Of a stretch of 11,923 nucleotides of DNA, positions 7,092 to 11,923 are shown piece after piece (positions within the stretch are counted from its first letter, which is position 1; each line of letters opens with the position of its first letter). Both the position numbers and the translations under genes were made by a program. This stretch comes from CAVZLD01 sp964522605 (lineage in GTDB: Bacteria > Planctomycetota > Planctomycetia > Pirellulales > Pirellulaceae). The notes under the pieces are model-generated. The model did not search any database, had not been told where the DNA came from, and worked only from the letters and a program-made list of their open reading frames with translations. The stretch spans positions 1 to 11,923 of the forward strand of contig CAZFWV010000217.1 of assembly GCA_964522605.1 (NCBI GenBank), given 5' to 3'.

Positions 7092-8108
7092 ATGACACCC
7101 GAATCGGGCTCCCGTCTCCGCACCAATGGCCGATCCACCTGGCAGCAGGAGCTGAAGTGGGCCATCCGTGATCCCCAGCAGCTTTGTCAGGAACTCCGAT
7201 TGGCCCCGTCCATCGCGGAAGCCGCGGTCCGCGGCGGCAAGAGCTTTTCGCTGTTCGTTCCGCGCCCTTTTCTCGCGCGGATCCGAGTGGGAGATGCGGA
7301 CGACCCGCTGCTGCGACAAGTGCTGCCCACCGCGGAGGAACTGCCGATGAGAGACGGATTCCTGCGGGATCCGGTGCAGGACTTGGATCACCAGTTGCAG
7401 CCAGGCGTGATTCACAAGTACCGCGGACGCACGCTGTTGATCACGACCGGCGCCTGTGCAGCTCATTGTCGCTACTGTTTTCGTCGGTTTTTCCCTTACG
7501 GTGGGGGCCCGCGATCCCCGGCCGACTGGCAGCCGGCCATTGACGAGATGTCGCGCGACGCCGACCTGGAAGAGGTGATCCTCAGCGGCGGCGACCCGCT
7601 TACGCTCGCGGATTCGCACGTGGCGGAACTGATCGAACGACTCAATCGCATTCCTCAACTGCAGCGATTGCGGCTGCACACGCGATTGCCCATTCTGATC
7701 CCTCAACGCGTGACACGGTCGTTAATCCGCGCGTTACTGCGATCCCGTCGGACCATCGTGATTGTCATTCACGCGAATCATGCGCAGGAGCTTGATGCGC
7801 CCGTGGCCGAGAGTCTTCGACGGTTCATTCGTGCCGGGTTTCTCGTGCTCAACCAGTCGGTGCTTTTGCGCGGGATCAACGATCAGGTGGAGATCTTGGC
7901 CGAGCTCAGTCGACGACTCCTTTCGATCGGAGTCTTGCCCTACTACTTGCACCAGCTGGACCGGGTCGAAGGAGCCGCTCATTTTGAGGTCCCGGTGAAC
8001 GTTGGCGTCGAACTGATTCAGTCGTTGCGCCAGCAGTTGCCCGGCTACGCGGTTCCGACCTATGTGCGCGACGATCCAGGTGAACCCAGCAAGACGGTGC
8101 TCTGCTGA
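7092..8108 (+). CDS. epmB: EF-P-specific lysine 2,3-aminomutase EpmB (radical SAM)
   Basis: This enzyme converts (S)-alpha-lysine to (R)-beta-lysine, the substrate EpmA attaches to EF-P. From the ATG at 7092 it has 338 residues, close to E. coli EpmB (342). DDPLLRQVLP and PGVIHKYRGR precede the [4Fe-4S]/SAM motif CAAHCRYC (C122, C126, C129). ILSGGDPL, LRLHTRLPI, NQSVLLRGIND and PYYLHQLDRVEGAAHF follow in the family order. K334 in GEPSKT sits where lysine 2,3-aminomutases bind PLP. The frame is open upstream with an ATG at 6966 and another at 6924. Those extensions (42 or 56 residues) are Ser/Arg/Gly-rich and unlike the family, but no start has a strong Shine-Dalgarno. It is divergent from efp-epmA. 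Confidence 0.94.
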   Translation: MTPESGSRLRTNGRSTWQQELKWAIRDPQQLCQELRLAPSIAEAAVRGGKSFSLFVPRPFLARIRVGDADDPLLRQVLPTAEELPMRDGFLRDPVQDLDHQLQPGVIHKYRGRTLLITTGACAAHCRYCFRRFFPYGGGPRSPADWQPAIDEMSRDADLEEVILSGGDPLTLADSHVAELIERLNRIPQLQRLRLHTRLPILIPQRVTRSLIRALLRSRRTIVIVIHANHAQELDAPVAESLRRFIRAGFLVLNQSVLLRGINDQVEILAELSRRLLSIGVLPYYLHQLDRVEGAAHFEVPVNVGVELIQSLRQQLPGYAVPTYVRDDPGEPSKTVLC

Positions 8109-8206
8109 TTGACCGCGGCGAACCTCGCGTGGAATCGGCAATCAGCTTCCGCGAGAACGTGTTTAAGCCGCCTGCACCGCGATGTGTCGCCGAAGTTCCC
8201 CCATAT

Positions 8207-8272
8207 GTAGCCGAAGTCGTGAGACTTCGGAGGCTCCTGGGTTGCGATCCGAATTCTCACGAATTCGGCTAC
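8207..8272. repeat. REPIN-like element: two GTAG-headed hairpins in inverted orientation
   Basis: Unit 1 (8207-8230) is GTAG followed by CCGAAGTC, loop GTGA and GACTTCGG. Unit 2 (8249-8272) is its inverted counterpart: CCGAATTC, loop TCAC, GAATTCGG, then CTAC. Read in the same direction the 24-bp units differ at only two positions, and these two pair with each other in the hairpin. A 6-bp-plus outer stem (GTAGCC...GGCTAC) joins both units across an 18-nt spacer. GTAG heads on palindromes are typical of REP elements mobilised by RAYT (TnpA_REP) tyrosine transposases. No transposase gene is in the window. Confidence 0.8.
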
Positions 8273-8293
8273 GAGGTCGATTTCGTCCAATGT

Positions 8294-8376
8294 AAGCAGG
8301 CTGAACAGGTTCTTTCGCACAGCGGAACCTGTCTTCTCAACTCGAGCGCGCGGAATCCTAAGTGACCAGCCTGCTT
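8294..8376. repeat. nested inverted repeat downstream of epmB
   Basis: AAGCAGGCTG at 8294-8303 and CAGCCTGCTT at 8367-8376 form a perfect 10-bp outer stem. Inside it, ACAGGTTC at 8305-8312 and GAACCTGT at 8325-8332 form a perfect 8-bp inner stem with a 12-nt loop. The two left arms are almost contiguous. A 10-bp direct repeat CGCGCGGAAT also occurs at 8347 and 8378. The element lies in the gap between convergent genes and has no T-run, so it may be a small structured RNA, a recombination or protein-binding site, or a degenerate mobile element. Confidence 0.6.
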
Positions 8377-8421
8377 TCGCGCGGAATTCGTCCGAGACCC
8401 GCATGACTCAACGTGCCGGGA

Positions 8422-8991
8422 TCATGCCTCGGCTGCTTCCGAGGGTCCCGGTCGCGACCCGAACTGCGTGGCTGCGATGGGCCAGAGGAGCGACGCCACG
8501 ACCAGAAGCAGTCCCAAACCGGCGGTCGCACCGGTACCGATGAGATAGCGTCCGAGAGTCTCGTTCTGGGCACGATTCTCCAGGTACTGGGGAGTGGAAC
8601 GATATCGCATATCGTTCATGCGGAAATAATCCCACCAGTCCCATGCCATCAACGGCGTAAGCTCCTGAACGTCGTAGCTCAATTCGTGGAATACGGGTCG
8701 GGCAAGGTCGAGCTGCTCTCGCGCCTGGTGAATGCGAAAACTGGCATAGATTCCCGCGGCCATCAGGATCATCCCGACGACAAACAGACTGCCACGGACT
8801 GGATTCCAATTCTCGGAAATCGGCCGCTGGAGTTCGGCCAGCTCCACCGGTTCAAGTTGCCGAAGTTCGCGGAGTTTCGGCACGAGGATCGGGGTACCAC
8901 AGGCGCAGGTTAGCTTCTCGCCGGCCTGCGGCGCGGCAACTTCGAGGGAGCGTGCACAAGAGGGGCAGGGCAGCCGATACCGTTGCGTCAT
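8422..8991 (-). CDS. hypothetical membrane protein with N-terminal zinc ribbon
   Basis: I do not recognise a named family. From the ATG at 8991 the protein has 189 residues. Cysteines C9-x2-C12 and C29-x-C31 form a small zinc-ribbon-like knuckle at residues 9-31. A predicted membrane helix lies at about 67-85, then a mostly soluble 60-residue loop rich in Trp, Asp, Arg and Tyr, then a second helix at about 148-172 and a short tail. A membrane anchor with a metal-binding cytoplasmic head is plausible; no catalytic motif is visible. An in-frame TTG at 9012 would add seven residues, but neither start has a clear Shine-Dalgarno. It is a lone gene, convergent with epmB, with a large gap upstream. 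Confidence 0.75.
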   Translation of the reverse strand: MTQRYRLPCPSCARSLEVAAPQAGEKLTCACGTPILVPKLRELRQLEPVELAELQRPISENWNPVRGSLFVVGMILMAAGIYASFRIHQAREQLDLARPVFHELSYDVQELTPLMAWDWWDYFRMNDMRYRSTPQYLENRAQNETLGRYLIGTGATAGLGLLLVVASLLWPIAATQFGSRPGPSEAAEA

Positions 8992-9884
8992 GGTCGATCG
9001 TTCGTTCCGCAATGTGCCATAAGCCGAGGGTGTCTTAAGGTTTTAACTTTTTTCAGTCCCCAAGTCGATCAACGTCGTTTGAGCGCGGTGGCAGCGGCTG
9101 GGCGTATGACTCCGCGCGACAGGAGGGGGCCGCCGTTTTTCCTCGAGTGCGACCCGCCAGATGGCGTCCGAACCTCACGTTCGTGCCCGTCCATAGGACG
9201 AGATTGAAGCCGGGGAACCATGGTATCGCTGAATGCGTGGGAAGATAAGTAAGATGGACAGAAAAAATGGTGGATTGTGTTGCCACGATTTCTTAACGAC
9301 GAGGATGCTGTGACTGATTTGCGGGTCTCGCCGAGTTTCGCCACTAGACCTTCGAGGGGGTCGGATTACAATTAAGGCGCTCATTCGCTCGCCCGTACCC
9401 GCGGCATGGCAACCGGCCTTCTGTCCCATGCATGGGGACAATACCTACTGGCCCGACGGTTGTACCGAGCGCGTTAGCAGGATGGATCGACAGACACGGG
9501 GATTGTGGGGACGAGATGTCTTGACCCACCTGCCAGGAGAGACCGCAGGGTAGCTGAGGCCCGGCGACTCACACCGCATTGACGCTCTGTCACACCAGCA
9601 TCGAACAACAGAGACATCAATACGAGTGCGACGTGTGTTCATCACCGAAGTGGTTGCGCGTTAAGGTAATCGGTCTAGGGGACTTGGTGTGCAGCGTTGC
9701 ATGCGCTGCGACCGCAATTTCTTTCCAAATCCTTGGTGGACAAAGACGTGCGACGATTCGGTGGTAGAATTTTCGAGGTCATCGGCGTTGGACGGCTGAT
9801 TGCCGAGATGGAAGTAGTCAGTCGGCGGCAGGAGCCTTGTTGGTGTGTCCCATGAGTTGAACTGATTTGTCGAGTCCGATCGTC

Positions 9885-9900
9885 AAGCACGGGGGTGCTT
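9885..9900 (+). promoter_or_regulatory. small hairpin in the probable leader of the sigma factor mRNA
   Basis: AAGCAC, loop GGGG and GTGCTT make a perfect 6-bp stem, followed by the pyrimidine run CCTTCCTTTC. It ends 33 nt before the Shine-Dalgarno of the sigma gene. It could be a weak attenuator or an mRNA stability element. Confidence 0.35.
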
Positions 9901-9933
9901 CCTTCCTTTCTGTCCAACGAAGACCAACTTTGT

Positions 9934-9940
9934 GAAGGAG
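9934..9940 (+). promoter_or_regulatory. strong Shine-Dalgarno fixing the TTG start of the sigma factor
   Basis: GAAGGAG lies seven bases before TTG at 9948. This is the best ribosome binding site in the window and supports the non-ATG start. Confidence 0.8.
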
Positions 9941-9947
9941 CTGGGAT

Positions 9948-11510
9948 TTGTACACATTGATCGAGGACTTCGAAGACGACGCGCGTTCGGTGACCGGTGA
10001 TGCCTTTGCAGCGGGGGCAACCGATGTCGATGACGACGAAGACGGCGATCTCCTGCCCGACGACATCAACGGGAGCGATTCGGAGAATGAGGATTTGACG
10101 GGCGCGGGCGATCTGATGGACGAGACGCTCGACGCCGAGTCTTGGTCGGATGATCCGGTCCGAATGTACCTGACTCAAATGGGCGAGATCCCGCTTCTGA
10201 CCCGCAAGCAGGAGATCGAGCTGGCCAAGCGGATCGAGAAGACGCGTCAGCGGTTCCGCAGCAAGCTGCTGGAATGCAATTATGTGATTCAGTATGCGTA
10301 CAAGATTCTGACGCGTGTCCACAACGGGGAATTGCCCTTCGATCGAACGGTTCAAGTTTCCGTGACCGATCGATTGGAAAAGGACCAGATTCTAGGGCGA
10401 TTACCGCACAACCTGCGAACGCTTGACGTCGTCCTCCGCCGGAATCGCCGAGACTATCTGATTGCCGTCAACAAGCGACAGGCGCGTGCGAAACGCAAGC
10501 AGGCCTGGTATCGACTCGGTCGGGGCCGGCGCCGTGCGGTTCGCCTGGTCGAAGAACTCGGTTTGCGGACCCAGCGCATCGAACCGATGATTCGGCAGTT
10601 AGAGGAATTCAGCCGGAAGGTTGACGAATTGGCGGCCAAGATCGAGGCGCATCGGAAGGCCAAGGAGCCGCCCGTGGAGCGCGAACGGTGGATGAAGGAG
10701 TATCGCAGTCTGCTGATTGGCACCCAGGAAACGCCGACGAGCCTCAGAAACCGCGTTCGCTTTCTGCGCGTCGAGTATGCACAGTATCAGCAGGCCAAGC
10801 GGGAGCTGTCCGAAGGCAATTTGCGGCTGGTCGTGTCGATCGCCAAGAAGTACCGCAATCGGGGGCTCAGCTTTCTCGATTTGATTCAGGAGGGAAATGC
10901 CGGCCTGATGCGGGCAGTGGATAAGTTCGAATATCGGCGTGGTTTCAAGTTCTGTACGTACGCGACTTGGTGGATTCGCCAAGCGATCACGCGTGCCGTG
11001 GCGGACCAGAGTCGCACGATCCGGATTCCGGTTCACATGGTCGAGACGATGTCTCGCGTGCGGAATGTGTCGCGTCAGCTGCTCCAGGAATTGGGGCGCG
11101 AGCCAACGATCGAAGAGACGGCGCGTCGTTCCAGCACGACAGTGGAAGAAGCTCGGCGGGTGCTGGCGATGAGTCGGTATCCGATCAGCTTGGACCGTCC
11201 GGTCGGAAATAGCGAAGATAGCCACTTCGGTGATTTGTTGCCGGATGGCGGTGCCGAAAGTCCTGCGACCGGGGCTTCCCAGGAGATGTTGCGCAGCCGG
11301 ATCAACAAAGTGCTCAAGACGCTCAGTTATCGCGAGCGTGAGATCATCAAGCTGCGTTATGGCTTGGGCGACGGTTACAGCTACACGCTGGAGGAAGTCG
11401 GACACATCTTCAAGGTGACACGCGAGCGGATTCGGCAGATCGAAGCCAAGGCGGTGCGGAAGTTGCAACAGCCAAGCCGCAGCCAGGAACTGGTCGGATT
11501 CCTCGACTGA
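9948..11510 (+). CDS. primary (housekeeping) RNA polymerase sigma-70 factor
   Basis: This 520-residue protein directs core RNA polymerase to vegetative promoters. Residues 1-68 are strongly acidic and region 1.1-like. Region 1.2 (DDPVRMYLTQMGEIPLL) spans about 68-100. A 180-residue segment follows in place of the non-conserved region, containing a very basic stretch at 164-198 and a coiled-coil-like stretch at 210-285. Region 2 runs from NLRLVVSIAKKY (291) through LIQEGNAGLMRAVDKFEYRRG and the -10-binding TYATWWIRQAITRA (337-350). Region 3 is at about 356-440. Region 4 ends with VTRERIRQIEAKAVRKL (490-506) and the PSRSQELVGFLD tail typical of group 1 sigma factors. TTG at 9948 follows GAAGGAG by 7 nt. 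RpoD or SigA would both fit, so the symbol is left blank. Confidence 0.95.
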   Translation: MYTLIEDFEDDARSVTGDAFAAGATDVDDDEDGDLLPDDINGSDSENEDLTGAGDLMDETLDAESWSDDPVRMYLTQMGEIPLLTRKQEIELAKRIEKTRQRFRSKLLECNYVIQYAYKILTRVHNGELPFDRTVQVSVTDRLEKDQILGRLPHNLRTLDVVLRRNRRDYLIAVNKRQARAKRKQAWYRLGRGRRRAVRLVEELGLRTQRIEPMIRQLEEFSRKVDELAAKIEAHRKAKEPPVERERWMKEYRSLLIGTQETPTSLRNRVRFLRVEYAQYQQAKRELSEGNLRLVVSIAKKYRNRGLSFLDLIQEGNAGLMRAVDKFEYRRGFKFCTYATWWIRQAITRAVADQSRTIRIPVHMVETMSRVRNVSRQLLQELGREPTIEETARRSSTTVEEARRVLAMSRYPISLDRPVGNSEDSHFGDLLPDGGAESPATGASQEMLRSRINKVLKTLSYREREIIKLRYGLGDGYSYTLEEVGHIFKVTRERIRQIEAKAVRKLQQPSRSQELVGFLD

Positions 11511-11542
11511 TTTCCGATTCCATCGCGACTGGAAGGGAACAA

Positions 11543-11611
11543 CCGGGTCGCGGGGAACAGCGGGCCGCTCGTGCGGCGAACTCGCTGTGCTCCGCGGCCC
11601 GGTTTCTTTTT
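11543..11611 (+). terminator. strong intrinsic terminator of the sigma factor gene
   Basis: Arms 11543-11562 and 11583-11602 pair over 20 positions with two G-U wobbles and one mismatch. Their 20-nt loop contains a further GCCGC/GCGGC hairpin. TTTCTTTTT follows directly at 11603-11611. It begins 33 nt after the sigma stop codon. Confidence 0.88.
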
Positions 11612-11736
11612 CACATCCGACTCGATTCCATTCTTCTCTTTCGTTTGCTCGAGGGGACCTTCATCGGCGGACCCGCATCGCGACAGATGGGGGATAGACT
11701 GCCTCCGGTGTGTTTGTTAGATTCCTTCGCATTGTG

Positions 11737-11923
11737 AGGTTGGTGGTCAAGCCCCTGTTGATCCCGTGGCTTGACAATAAGGGAACTCGGTGAGAATCCG
11801 GGACGGCCCCGCCGCTGTAACTTGGTGCAATGTCTAACCGCTTCTGTTGGCCATTGTCGTCGATCATCCGGTCGCGACGAGAAGGCTTGGTTGGAATAGC
11901 CAGGAAAGTCAGAAGACCTGCCA
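11737..11923 (+). promoter_or_regulatory. cobalamin (adenosylcobalamin-family) riboswitch, cut by the window edge
   Basis: The conserved core reads AAGGGAA, then CGGTGAGAATCCGGGAC, then GCCCCGCCGCTGTAA at about 11779-11820. The B12 box AGTCAGAAGACCTGCCA is at 11907-11923. An upstream hairpin GTCAAGCC/GGCTTGAC at 11746-11775 precedes the core, as expected for the P2/P3 side. The P1 strand AGGTTGG near 11737 should pair just beyond the right edge. The riboswitch represses a downstream gene when cobalamin is abundant. That gene, commonly B12 uptake, B12 synthesis or a B12-independent isoenzyme, is not in the window. Confidence 0.95.

Larger units (their letters stand above)
8992..9947. other. 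long intergenic region upstream of the sigma factor gene, no supported gene
   Basis: About 950 bases contain only short open frames with no family resemblance, no Shine-Dalgarno of note and low-quality composition. I checked for tRNA, tmRNA, RNase P and SRP RNA core motifs by eye and saw none. Small palindromes occur, for example GTCCC/GGGAC around 9423-9439 and GCAGCG/CGCTGC around 9692-9710. A TAGAAT at 9765-9770 could be a -10 box but lacks a matching -35. The stretch may hold the sigma gene's promoters and leader, an unrecognised RNA, or decayed sequence. Confidence 0.5.

Noticed and set aside
6711..7706. 331-codon minus-strand open frame overlapping efp and epmB
   Set aside because: It runs antisense to conserved radical SAM sequence and overlaps the efp start. 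No motif or family resemblance is visible.
9579..9767. small 62-codon plus-strand open frame in the gap before the sigma gene
   Set aside because: It has no Shine-Dalgarno, no recognisable motif and is no longer than chance frames nearby. The two cysteines in CDVC are not enough for a call.
9675..10355. 226-codon minus-strand open frame crossing the sigma start
   Set aside because: Half of it is antisense to the acidic N-terminus of the sigma factor and it has no family resemblance.
10599..11468. 289-codon minus-strand open frame
   Set aside because: It is antisense to regions 2-4 of the sigma factor, whose conservation fully explains this DNA.
1..11923. CRISPR array, IS element or prophage
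   Set aside because: No spaced direct repeats of CRISPR length, no transposase or integrase, and no phage gene are visible.

Overview
The window is a GC-rich bacterial chromosome segment with densely packed core genes and no phage, plasmid, IS or CRISPR signature. A planctomycete-like origin (Pirellulales or a relative) is an inference. It rests on the primary sigma factor with an extended acidic/basic N-terminal half, an exported MORN-type repeat protein, a zinc-ribbon protein with two membrane helices, and frequent TTG/GTG starts. No rRNA or other phylogenetic marker is present to confirm it.

Layout: an N-acetylneuraminate lyase gene (nanA, minus strand) lies at the left. Divergent from it is a tight four-gene plus-strand operon with gaps of 7-15 nt: an exported MORN_2/YwqK-like repeat protein, purine nucleoside phosphorylase, thymidylate synthase and dihydrofolate reductase. 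The last three serve nucleoside salvage and the dTMP/folate cycle. Convergent with this operon is efp-epmA on the minus strand. Divergent from efp is epmB. Together efp, epmA and epmB form a complete EF-P beta-lysylation set: the lysine 2,3-aminomutase, the lysyl ligase and the acceptor protein.

Between epmB and the convergent zinc-ribbon membrane protein lies a compact non-coding stretch. It contains a textbook REPIN-like pair of GTAG-headed hairpins in inverted orientation, followed by a nested 10-bp/8-bp inverted repeat. About 950 bp without a convincing gene then precede the housekeeping sigma-70 gene, which starts at TTG behind a strong Shine-Dalgarno. A long branched hairpin with a T-run ends the sigma gene. 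The right edge is a cobalamin riboswitch cut off at its B12 box, so its target gene lies outside the window.

Most coding content is well-known housekeeping biology. The least explained parts are non-coding: the REPIN pair, the nested inverted repeat, a 4 x 7-bp tandem repeat between efp and epmA, and the long gap before the sigma gene. I see no clear candidate for a wholly new multi-gene system.
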